Shown here piece by piece: positions 32,490 through 39,384 of a DNA stretch of 46,336 nucleotides. Source of the DNA: Bordetella ansorpii (GTDB taxonomy: Bacteria > Pseudomonadota > Gammaproteobacteria > Burkholderiales > Burkholderiaceae_B); assembly GCF_900078315.1 (NCBI RefSeq), contig NZ_FKBS01000013.1, forward strand, positions 283,794 to 330,129. Direction: 5' to 3'. Positions within the stretch are counted from its first letter, which is position 1. Every line of letters begins with the position of its first letter. Made by a program: the position numbers and the translations under genes. Under the pieces are notes generated by a model. That model saw nothing but the letters and a program-made list of their open reading frames with translations, was not told the DNA's origin and did not search any database.

Positions 32490-33872
32490 ATGCGCTTGGA
32501 TTCGATGATTCTGCTGTGGACGGCCGCGGGCGCGGCGGTCGCGGCCCTGCTGGTCAGCCTGGCCGTGCTGCTGCGCCAGCCGCGCGGGGGCGAGGGCGTT
32601 GCCGACGAGATGGCCGAACTGCTGGCGCGCCTGGAGCGCACGATGCGCGCCGACCTGGCCGACAGCCAGCGCGGCCTGCGCGATGAACTGTCGGACTCGG
32701 TGCGCGCGCTGCGCGACGAACTGGCCCAGCGCCATGAAGACCTGCGCGGCGCGCTGGCGCGCGATGCCAGCGCGTCGCGCACCGAGCATGGCGAATCGCT
32801 GGCGCGTTTCGCCAGCCAGTTCGGCGAGCGCCTGCAAGGCCTGGTCGAGCTGAACGACCGCCGCATGGGCGAGGTGCGGCTGACGGTGGACCAACGCCTG
32901 CAGGCGCTGCAGGCCGACAACGGCCAGCGCCTGGAGGCCATGCGGCGCACGGTGGACGAACAGCTGCATGCGACGCTGGAACAGCGCCTGGGCGATTCGT
33001 TCCGCCTGGTGTCCGAACGCCTGGAAGCCGTGCACAAGGGCCTGGGCGAAATGCAGACGCTGGCCGCGGGCGTGGGCGACTTGAAGCGCGTGCTGACCAA
33101 CGTGAAGTCGCGCGGCACCTGGGGCGAAGTGCAGTTGGCCCGCCTGATCGAGGATGCGATGACGCCCGAGCAGTATGGCCGCAACATCAAGCCCGTGCCG
33201 GACAGCGAGGCCATCGTCGAGTTCGCCATCCGCCTGCCGGGACGCGCGCCGGACAGCACGCCGGTCTGGCTGCCCATCGACGCCAAGTTCCCCAAGGAAG
33301 AGTACGAACGCCTGATCGAGGCGCAGGAGGCCGCCGATCCCGAGGGCGCGCGGGCCGCCGCGCAGGCCCTGGGCCGCGCCGTCGAGACGCAGGCCAGGCT
33401 GATTGCGTCGAAGTACGTGGCGCCCCCGCACACCACCGACTTCGCCATCATGTTCCTGCCCACCGAGGGCCTGTATGCCGAAGTGCTGCGCCTGCCGGGC
33501 CTGCATGACCGCCTGCAGGCGCTGCGCATCAGCGTGGCGGGGCCGGGCAACCTGGCGGCCATGCTGAACAGCCTGCAGATGGGCTTTCGCACGCTGGCCA
33601 TCGAGCAGCGTTCGTCCGAAGTGTGGCAGGTGCTGCGCGCGGTGAAGACCGAGTTCGGCAAGTTCGGCGCCTCGCTGGCCAGCGTGCGCAAGACGCTGGA
33701 CAGCGCCAGCAGCAAGATCGGACAGACCGAGGTGCGCACGCGCGCCATGCTGCGCAATCTGCGTGACGTGGAGGAAATGTCCGAGGCGCAGGCGGCCCGG
33801 CTGCTCGGCGATTCGGAGGGGGAGTTGCCCGCGTTGCCGGACGAACCTTTGGCTGCGCCCGACGATCGTTGA
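32490..33872 (+). CDS. rmuC: RmuC-family DNA recombination protein
   Basis: 460-aa protein with an N-terminal membrane helix (MILLWTAAGAAVAALLVSLAVLL, residues 6-28), a long coiled coil (about 35-190, many Arg/Glu/Leu heptads) and the RmuC nuclease-like domain from about residue 200 (LKRVLTNVKSRGTWGEVQLARLIED, LPIDAKFPKEEYERL, DFAIMFLPTEGLYAEVL). RmuC limits inversions between short repeats and has been tied to defence against invading DNA. The start at 32490 could instead be Met6 (32505). The TGA overlaps the first TTGACAC site of the next regulator gene. Confidence 0.93.
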   Translation: MRLDSMILLWTAAGAAVAALLVSLAVLLRQPRGGEGVADEMAELLARLERTMRADLADSQRGLRDELSDSVRALRDELAQRHEDLRGALARDASASRTEHGESLARFASQFGERLQGLVELNDRRMGEVRLTVDQRLQALQADNGQRLEAMRRTVDEQLHATLEQRLGDSFRLVSERLEAVHKGLGEMQTLAAGVGDLKRVLTNVKSRGTWGEVQLARLIEDAMTPEQYGRNIKPVPDSEAIVEFAIRLPGRAPDSTPVWLPIDAKFPKEEYERLIEAQEAADPEGARAAAQALGRAVETQARLIASKYVAPPHTTDFAIMFLPTEGLYAEVLRLPGLHDRLQALRISVAGPGNLAAMLNSLQMGFRTLAIEQRSSEVWQVLRAVKTEFGKFGASLASVRKTLDSASSKIGQTEVRTRAMLRNLRDVEEMSEAQAARLLGDSEGELPALPDEPLAAPDDR

Positions 33873-33876
33873 CACT
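33865..33876. promoter_or_regulatory. TTGACAC operator-like site 1 (upstream of the 34003 GntR gene)
   Basis: TCGTTGACACTTTT context, centred at 33870.5 and overlapping the rmuC stop. It is one of six related sites in the window (core GTTGACAC) and lies 73 bp, close to seven helical turns, from site 2. Confidence 0.45.
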
Positions 33877-33937
33877 TTTCGGAAGTGGCTTGAATTTTCC
33901 CCTAAAACCCGCGAAATTCCCGCGATTTACGCCAAAA

Positions 33938-33971
33938 AGAGTTGACACTTTTTTGCCCGCATTGGTAGCCT
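33938..33971 (+). promoter_or_regulatory. Promoter with TTGACAC operator site 2 for the 34003 GntR gene
   Basis: TTGACA (33942-33947), an 18-base spacer and TAGCCT (33966-33971). The palindrome-like AGAGTTGACACT (33938-33949) covers the -35. The same layout (18-base spacer, TAGSCTAG) recurs at the lyase promoter (43728-43757). Confidence 0.6.
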
Positions 33972-34002
33972 AGCCGCTATCCCAAGCTGTAATGGAGGGC
34001 GC

Positions 34003-34689
34003 GTGGCGACCCGCAAAGAAGATTCCGAAGGCCCTTTGGCCAACCAGGTGTTCGATCACCTGCTCGAAGCCATTTATCAGGGCAGGCTGCTGCCCGGCAG
34101 CGTGATCAATGAGGTCGCGCTGGCGCAAGAGTTCGGCGTCAGCCGCGGCCCGGTGCGCGAGGCCGTGCGGCGCCTGCAGGGCATTCAGCTGATCACGCGC
34201 GAGCCCTATCTGAAAGCCCGCGTCGTGTCCCTGTCGGCCGAATCGGCGCTGGAACTGTTCCAGATGCGCATGGCGCTGGAAGGCGTGGCCTGTAGCCTGG
34301 CCGCGCGCTACATGAGCGACGAAGAGATCTCGGTGCTGCTGTCCGAGCTAGAGCAGGACCGCCAGGCGCGTCTGCCCGGCGCCTCTCCCAGTCCGCATCC
34401 GCGCATCTTCGACTTCCACGAACGCATCGTGCGCGCCAGCCGCAACCAGCGCATCATCAATACGCTGTGCGGCGATCTCTATCACCTGCTGCGCGTCTAC
34501 CGCCGCCATTCCGGCACCGTGCTCGAACGCAAGGACGACGCCTATGCCGAGCACTGGCAGATCCTGCGCGCCATCAAGGCGCGCGACGCCTCGCTGGCCG
34601 AGTCGCTGATGCGCTCGCACATCGAGCGCGCGGCCAATCACCTGTTCGAAAACCTGATCGAGAATCCGGCGCGGGCGCAACTGGCCTGA
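34003..34689 (+). CDS. GntR-family FCD-type regulator, probable controller of the hydratase/amidase/lyase set
   Basis: 228-aa regulator with an N-terminal winged helix (residues about 13-70: LLPGSVINEVALAQEFGVSRGPVREAVRRLQ) and a C-terminal FCD ligand domain (FQMRMALEGVACSLAAR, FDFHERIVRAS, AEHWQILRAI, MRSHIERA supply the helical bundle and likely metal-binding His/Asp). The start is GTG 34003 behind TGGAGGG. Two TTGACAC sites lie upstream, suggesting autoregulation, and the same motif is found at the Bug, hydratase and lyase promoters. It is convergent with the flavoprotein gene, so it stands at the end of the cluster it probably controls. The effector is unknown. Confidence 0.9.
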   Translation: MATRKEDSEGPLANQVFDHLLEAIYQGRLLPGSVINEVALAQEFGVSRGPVREAVRRLQGIQLITREPYLKARVVSLSAESALELFQMRMALEGVACSLAARYMSDEEISVLLSELEQDRQARLPGASPSPHPRIFDFHERIVRASRNQRIINTLCGDLYHLLRVYRRHSGTVLERKDDAYAEHWQILRAIKARDASLAESLMRSHIERAANHLFENLIENPARAQLA

Positions 34690-34853
34690 AAGGGCTTCCT
34701 GGCCATCCCGGCTACCGGCCTGGTGTTTCTGCCATCGCGCTGGCCGCTTGTTGAAAATGGCCCCCGGACCACCGCCGCTTTCTATGAAGCGCCGATGGCC
34801 CGGGTGTTGCGGCCGGTGTCCGGCGCCGGCATGCCTGCCTGCTCCGAACGGCA

Positions 34854-34872
34854 TGGTGTCCAGGGGACACCA
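34854..34872. repeat. Inverted repeat between the convergent GntR and flavoprotein genes
   Basis: TGGTGTCC-AGG-GGACACCA, perfect 8-bp arms at 34854-34861 and 34865-34872. It lies in the 254-bp gap after the GntR gene; it could be a terminator stem or a protein-binding site. No gene is seen in this gap. Confidence 0.5.
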
Positions 34873-34914
34873 GACTGGAGCACCTTCGCCGTACTTGCCC
34901 AGTCCTTGCTGCTT

Positions 34915-34937
34915 CAGGCCCGCGGGGCGCGGGCCTG
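34915..34937 (-). terminator. Hairpin just after the flavoprotein stop
   Basis: CAGGCCCGC (34915-34923) pairs with GCGGGCCTG (34929-34937) around five bases, 6 bases past the flavoprotein stop on the minus strand. No T-run is present. Confidence 0.5.
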
Positions 34938-34943
34938 GATGTG

Positions 34944-36350
34944 TCAGGCCCGCATGTCCCACGCGGCGGCCCGGCCGGCCAGATAGCCCAGCCCCAATGC
35001 CGCCAGCAGGCCATTGCCCGACATATACCCTTTGCTGCCCTGGTTGCCGCTGATGCCGGCCGCGGCGCCGCCGCCCGCATACAGCCCGGGGATGGCCGAG
35101 CCGTCCGCGCGCAGCACGCGGCCGTCGTCGTCGACGCGCAACCCGCCCTGCGTGTGGAACAGCGCCGGGCCGATGCGGGTGGCCGTGTAGGGCGCCTGCA
35201 AGGCGCCCAGGCCCCAGTGCGTACGGCCGAAGGCGTCGGCCTGGTCGCCGCGCGCCGCCGAGGCGGCGTCCCGCAGCGTGGCCGCCAGCGCATCGGCCGG
35301 CAGGCCCAGCCTGGCGGCCAGCGACGCGGCATCCTCTGCGTGCAGCACGCCGTTGTGCCGCACCAGTTCCGCGTATTCTTCCTGGCCCGCCGCCGTGGCG
35401 TCGCGCACGCGGGCGTCGGCCACCACGTAGAACGGACCGGCGCGGTCCAGTTCCAGCGCGGCGAAGGCCGAGTACCCCATGCTTTCGTCGCCGAAGCGCC
35501 GGCCCTGGCCGTCCACGACGATGCCGCCTTTCTCGACCACGGTCCACGTGACCAGCGAACCATGCGGATCCGCCAGGCTGGCATGCGCCTGGTAGGCGCC
35601 CATGTTGGACAGCGCCGCGCCCAGGGCCTCGCCCCAGATCACCGCTTCGCCTTCGCTGCCGGTAGCCCCGCCGTACGGAGCGGCCGACAATTCTGGGCAG
35701 AACCGCGAGATCAGTTGCCGGTTGGCGCCGAAGCCGTTGGTGGACAGGATCACCGCGCGGGCCGCGATGACGGTGCGCGTGCCGTCCGGCGTCTGCGTGA
35801 CCGCGCCCAGTACCGAACCGTCCGGTCCGGCCAGCAGCTCGACGGCAGGATTGCCGAATGCCAGCGGGATGCCGCGCTCGTCCAGGGTGCGCGCCAGGTC
35901 GTCCATCAGATCCGCGCCGCGCCGCGAGGGCGGCGAGTGCAGGCGGTACTGGCGATGGCCGATATGCTTGTAGGTCTCGACCAGCGTCAGCGTCGCGTGG
36001 GCGCGGTCCACCAGCCATTCGACCAATTCCGCCGAGACGTCCGCCAGGCGTTCCGTCAGGCCGGGCATCTCGTGCGTGCCCGCGATGCGGCGCAGGTCTT
36101 CGATGAAGTTGCCGGCGCTGTCGTCCAGGCCGGCCTGGCGCTGCATGCGCGTGCCGGCCGCGGGAATCGACCCGCTGGACAGCATGGTGTTGCCCTGCAG
36201 GCGATCGGCCTTCTCGACCACGGCGATCGACAGGGCCGGGTTGGCATCATGCGCCGCCAGGGCCGCGGCCAGGCCGCAGCCCCCCGCGCCGATGACCAGC
36301 ACGTCGAACTCGGCGTCCGGCACGGCCGTATCCGCTGCGGTGATCGTCAT
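34944..36350 (-). CDS. FAD-dependent fumarate-reductase/ketosteroid-dehydrogenase-like flavoprotein
   Basis: 468-aa flavoprotein: FAD-binding VIGAGGCGLAAA (residues 19-30), VVEKADRLQGNT for ribose contact, and the capping domain in the middle. LFHTQGGLRVDDDGRVL and AIPGLYAGGGAAAGISG are late FAD-domain motifs. The family oxidises or reduces an activated carbon-carbon bond. The stretch that in fumarate reductases reads N-R-x-GGN here reads GSKGYMSGNG, so the substrate-binding Arg is not evident and fumarate itself is an unlikely substrate. The gene begins 3 bases after the Bug receptor stop, so the two are cotranscribed. There is no signal peptide, so it is cytoplasmic. Confidence 0.85.
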   Translation of the reverse strand: MTITAADTAVPDAEFDVLVIGAGGCGLAAALAAHDANPALSIAVVEKADRLQGNTMLSSGSIPAAGTRMQRQAGLDDSAGNFIEDLRRIAGTHEMPGLTERLADVSAELVEWLVDRAHATLTLVETYKHIGHRQYRLHSPPSRRGADLMDDLARTLDERGIPLAFGNPAVELLAGPDGSVLGAVTQTPDGTRTVIAARAVILSTNGFGANRQLISRFCPELSAAPYGGATGSEGEAVIWGEALGAALSNMGAYQAHASLADPHGSLVTWTVVEKGGIVVDGQGRRFGDESMGYSAFAALELDRAGPFYVVADARVRDATAAGQEEYAELVRHNGVLHAEDAASLAARLGLPADALAATLRDAASAARGDQADAFGRTHWGLGALQAPYTATRIGPALFHTQGGLRVDDDGRVLRADGSAIPGLYAGGGAAAGISGNQGSKGYMSGNGLLAALGLGYLAGRAAAWDMRA

Positions 36351-36353
36351 GGC

Positions 36354-37364
36354 TCAGTCGACCTGCGCGCCCGACAGTTTCACGGCCTCGCGCCACTGGT
36401 CGATCTGCTTGGCCAGGAAAGCGGCGAACTCCTGCGAGGTGGTCGGCTGTACTTCCAGGCCGAGCTTGTTCATCTTGTCCTTCACGTCGGCCTGGCCCAG
36501 CACCGCGGCCAGGTCGGCCGACATCTTGTCGACCAGCGGGCGGGGCGTGCCCTTGGGCGCGAAGATGCCCGAAAAGGCCGCGGTATCGAAACCGGCGAAG
36601 CCCTGGCTGGCGATCGTGGGATAGTTGTTGCCGCTGTAGTCGCGCGCCGAGGTGATGGCGAGCAGCTTCAATTTGCCGGACGCCAGGTAGGGCTGCGCCG
36701 AGGGCAGGCCGGTGATGCCCACCGGCACGGTGCCGCCCAGCAGGTCGTTGAGCAGCGGCGCGCTGCCCTTGTACGGGATGTGCGTCATCTCGAACTTGCC
36801 CTGGGCCTTGACCAGTTCCATCGACAGGTGGCTGGCGGCGCCGTTGCCGTCCGAACCGTAGCTGTACTTGGTGGGCTCTTTCCTGGCCAGCGCGATCAGT
36901 TCCTGCAGGGTATTGGCGGGCACGCTAGGGTTGGCCAGGATGGCGTTGGCGTAGATGGCGGCCATGCCGATCGGCTCGAAGTCCTTCTGCGGATCGTAGG
37001 GCAGGTTCTTGTACAGCCACTTGTTGATCGCGTGCGAACCCGTGACGCCCAGCACCAGGGTGTAGCCATCGGGCGCGGCCTTGGCGACCATGGCCGAGCC
37101 GATGTTGCCGCCCGCGCCGGGGCGGTTCTCGATGATGACGGGCTGGCCCCACTTCTTGGACAGGGCCTCGCCGATGATGCGGCCGGTCAGGTCGGTCGGG
37201 CCGCCGGGGGTGTAGGGCACCACCAGCGTGACGGCATGCTTGGGAAAGCCGGCGGCGGCATCCTGCGCCCAGGCGGTGCCGAAGGGGGCGAGGACCACGG
37301 CGGCCAGGCCGGTCAGGAGGGCCGTGCGACGGGCCGTGGAGAGAGCGGTGCTGCGGAACGTCAT
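36354..37364 (-). CDS. Bug/TctC-family periplasmic solute receptor
   Basis: 336-aa exported receptor with a signal peptide (to about residue 34, VLAPFGTAWAQ) and the family's HAVTLVVPYTPGGPTDLTGR and VIIENRPGAGGNIG cleft segments. It presumably captures the substrate of the surrounding catabolic genes. The ATG at 37364 is preceded by AAGGGGGA on the minus strand. It has its own promoter (37396-37424) overlapped by an AGTGTTGACACT palindrome. A flavoprotein gene follows after 3 bases. No TctAB membrane genes are nearby. Confidence 0.92.
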   Translation of the reverse strand: MTFRSTALSTARRTALLTGLAAVVLAPFGTAWAQDAAAGFPKHAVTLVVPYTPGGPTDLTGRIIGEALSKKWGQPVIIENRPGAGGNIGSAMVAKAAPDGYTLVLGVTGSHAINKWLYKNLPYDPQKDFEPIGMAAIYANAILANPSVPANTLQELIALARKEPTKYSYGSDGNGAASHLSMELVKAQGKFEMTHIPYKGSAPLLNDLLGGTVPVGITGLPSAQPYLASGKLKLLAITSARDYSGNNYPTIASQGFAGFDTAAFSGIFAPKGTPRPLVDKMSADLAAVLGQADVKDKMNKLGLEVQPTTSQEFAAFLAKQIDQWREAVKLSGAQVD

Positions 37365-37386
37365 GGAAAAATCCCCCTTGTATTTA

Positions 37387-37398
37387 AGTGTCAACACT
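37387..37398. promoter_or_regulatory. TTGACAC operator site 3 (best palindrome)
   Basis: AGTGT-CA-ACACT on the plus strand, a perfect 5-2-5 palindrome, reading AGTGTTGACACT on the minus strand. It overlaps the -10 end and start point of the Bug receptor promoter, where binding would block initiation. Confidence 0.6.
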
Positions 37399-37424
37399 AT
37401 AGGTCGAAGACACACATCAGTAAA
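37396..37424 (-). promoter_or_regulatory. Promoter of the Bug receptor-flavoprotein pair
   Basis: On the minus strand, TTTACT (37419-37424), a 17-base spacer and TATAGT (37396-37401), about 30 bases upstream of the ATG at 37364. Confidence 0.5.
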
Positions 37425-37522
37425 TGCCAAATCGTTGTCTGGTAGCCTGAAAATCGAGAAATACGGGTAATTACTGGCAAGAGTGAAGACGGTTTATGCG
37501 CTGCTACCGGCTTCAAGGTTGA

Positions 37523-37534
37523 ACTGTTGACAAA
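37523..37534. promoter_or_regulatory. TTGACAC operator-like site 4
   Basis: ACTGTTGACAAA directly after the COG0523 GTPase stop, centred 136 bp (about 13 helical turns) from site 3. It is a weaker match than the others. Confidence 0.35.
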
Positions 37535-38608
37535 TTAGCGATCCGATTGCAAGGGCTCCAAGGACGCGGCCACTTCTTCGGCCGACATGTCCTGAGCGAT
37601 CACCACGATGGCCCGTTCGGGGGCGGCCGGGTCCGCCGGGCCCAACGCGTGCGGCGGGCTGAACAGGTGCCGCACGCCGTGGATGGCATAGCGCTCGCCG
37701 TCGGCGAAATCCAGGATGGCCTTGACGCGCAGGACGCGTTCGCCGCCGTGGCGTTGCAGGTACGCGACCCAGCGCGCATAACCGCCCCAGCTCACGGGCC
37801 GGTCCACGTGCAGGATGTACGACGCGATGCCGTAGCGCAGCACGTGCGCCAGCGGCGTGGCCGGCGGCTGGCCCGGCGCGGGGACGGGCAGCCTTTCGCT
37901 GGCGTGGAGGCCGTCGAAGAAACGGTCCTCGCCATCGGACGACTCGGCGCTGGCCAGCCGCACCTGCGCGGTCGCGTTCAGGGTGGCCAGGGCCTGGCGC
38001 ACCTGCGCGAGCTGTCCGGCATCGCACAGGTCGGTCTTGGTGACGATCAGCACGTCGGCCACGGCCGCCTGCGCCGAGGCCTCGCGGTAGGCATCCAGCG
38101 TGGCCAGGCCGTGCACGGCGTCGATCGTGGTGATGACGCCGGCGAAGCGGTAGTGCCGCGCCACCGAGGCGTCGCCCGCCAGCGTGTTGATCAGCGGCGC
38201 GGGATCGGCCAGGCCCGAGGTCTCGACCACCATGCGCGTGTACGGCGGGATCTCGCCGCGCAGGCGCCGGTAGTACAGCGATTCCAGGCCGTCCTGCAGC
38301 GAGCTGTTCAGCGCGCAGCACAGGCAGCCCGAGTCCAGCAGCACGGTGTCCTCGTCGCTGGCACGGCCCAGCAGGCGATGGTCGAGCCCGACCTGGCCGA
38401 ACTCGTTGATGATGACGGCCGTGTCGGCGAACGCCGCGCTGCGCACCAGCCTGGACAGCAGCGTGGTCTTGCCGCTGCCCAGGAAACCGGTCAGCAGATA
38501 GACCGGGATGGGACCCGCGCCAGCCGCCGCGCCAGCCGCCGCGCCAGCCGCCGCGCCAGCCGCCGCGCCAGCCGCCGCGCTAGCCGCCGCGCCTTGCGTG
38601 TTCGCCAT
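37535..38608 (-). CDS. COG0523 (CobW/P47K-type) GTPase, probable metallochaperone
   Basis: 357-aa G3E-family P-loop GTPase. Visible motifs: Walker A GFLGSGKTT (near residue 43), the metal-binding GCLCC in LLDSGCLCCALN (the family's GCxCC), Walker B-like VVETSGLADP, and the guanine-specificity segment VTKTDL. The C-terminal CobW_C domain contains YGIASYILHVDRPV. Such proteins deliver zinc, iron or cobalt to client enzymes; family members sit beside nitrile hydratases and other metal hydrolases. Here the likely client is the metal amidohydrolase two genes upstream. The N-terminus has an unusual (Gly-Ala-Ala-Ala)n tract from a 12-bp tandem repeat. It begins 12 bases after the isochorismatase-like gene. 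Confidence 0.88.
   Translation of the reverse strand: MANTQGAAASAAAGAAAGAAAGAAAGAAAGAGPIPVYLLTGFLGSGKTTLLSRLVRSAAFADTAVIINEFGQVGLDHRLLGRASDEDTVLLDSGCLCCALNSSLQDGLESLYYRRLRGEIPPYTRMVVETSGLADPAPLINTLAGDASVARHYRFAGVITTIDAVHGLATLDAYREASAQAAVADVLIVTKTDLCDAGQLAQVRQALATLNATAQVRLASAESSDGEDRFFDGLHASERLPVPAPGQPPATPLAHVLRYGIASYILHVDRPVSWGGYARWVAYLQRHGGERVLRVKAILDFADGERYAIHGVRHLFSPPHALGPADPAAPERAIVVIAQDMSAEEVAASLEPLQSDR
38521..38592. repeat. 12-bp tandem repeat, six units, inside the GTPase gene
   Basis: Unit CAGCCGCCGCGC repeated five times exactly (38521-38580), then once with one C-to-T change. It encodes Gly-Ala-Ala-Ala repeats before the P-loop. Since 12 is a multiple of three, slippage would change the length of the tract but not the frame. 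Confidence 0.9.
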
Positions 38609-38620
38609 GGCCGTCCTGCC

Positions 38621-39349
38621 TTACTCGGCCTTCGCGGCGGCCGGGGCCGGCAGGCTCGCCAGGTAGTCGCCGACTTCCTTGCTGGGAATCACGTCGGCGT
38701 ACTTGCAGTTCAGGTCGAACAGGTTGATGGCGTGGCTGGCCTGGAAACGGTCGAACGCCGCTTCCTCGGGGATGATGACCTTGAAGTTGTACGAGTACGC
38801 ATCCACGGCCGTGGCGCGCAGGCAGCCCGAGCTGGTGCAGCCCACCAGGATCAGCGTGTCCACGTCCAGGAAGTTCAGGTGGCTCATGAAGATGGTGCCG
38901 AAGAAGCAGGACGGCTTCTGCTTGGAGATGCGGATGTCCTGCGGGCGCGGCGCCAGAGGTTCGACGGTCTGCGTGGCGTGCGTGTTGGCCACCACGGTCT
39001 TCTCGCCGCCGCGGTGGTTCTTGCCCACCTGCACGCCGCTGTCCAGCAGGTCGGGGCGGCGGCCGCTTTCGGTGTAGAACACCGGGATGTTCTTCTCGCG
39101 GGCCATTTCCAGCAGCGGCACCATGTGGGCCACGGCGTCCCAGGCTTCCTTGCCGCAGTGCGTGCGGTACTGCTTCAGGCCTTCGAGGATGTCCTCGGGC
39201 GTGTCGCCGCAGAAGTTGTACTGCACGTCGATGATGAACAGCGCGGGCCGCTTGCCGAAGCCGCCGCGCTTGCCATAGCCGGCCTGCGCCAGGACCAGCT
39301 TGTCGCGTTCGGTCAGAAAGTCGTCCCAGATTCGTTTGTTTTCGCTCAT
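38621..39349 (-). CDS. Isochorismatase-fold cysteine hydrolase (N-carbamoylsarcosine amidase-like)
   Basis: 242-aa amidase of the isochorismatase superfamily. The Asp-Lys-Cys triad is visible: Asp41 in LFIIDVQYNF, Lys145 (or Lys143) in ISKQKPSCFFGT, Cys176 in CTSSGCLRATAVDAY. Spacing resembles N-carbamoylsarcosine amidase (51/144/177 as I recall), maleamate amidase and related enzymes that remove ammonia from half-amides or carbamoyl compounds. It lies 35 bases after the cyclic amidohydrolase gene: a ring opener followed by an amide hydrolase is the classic two-step arrangement for hydantoins, imides and pyrimidines. The precise substrate is unknown. Confidence 0.87.
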   Translation of the reverse strand: MSENKRIWDDFLTERDKLVLAQAGYGKRGGFGKRPALFIIDVQYNFCGDTPEDILEGLKQYRTHCGKEAWDAVAHMVPLLEMAREKNIPVFYTESGRRPDLLDSGVQVGKNHRGGEKTVVANTHATQTVEPLAPRPQDIRISKQKPSCFFGTIFMSHLNFLDVDTLILVGCTSSGCLRATAVDAYSYNFKVIIPEEAAFDRFQASHAINLFDLNCKYADVIPSKEVGDYLASLPAPAAAKAE

Positions 39350-39384
39350 GGCATTGCCTCTTCAGATAATCGGTGCGGCGGGGT

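Noticed and set aside
34944-36350. Tricarballylate dehydrogenase TcuA
   Set aside because: The FAD-site opening (IGAGGCGLAAA) and late motif differ from TcuA as I remember it, and no TcuB or TcuC partner is present. Kept only as one possible type of chemistry.
34941-37445. 834-codon plus-strand frame over the flavoprotein and Bug receptor genes
   Set aside because: Shadow frame covering two well-supported genes; no ribosome site or domain.
38521-38592. CRISPR-like or phase-variable repeat
   Set aside because: Units are contiguous 12-mers with no spacers, and slippage keeps the frame, so neither CRISPR nor on/off switching applies.
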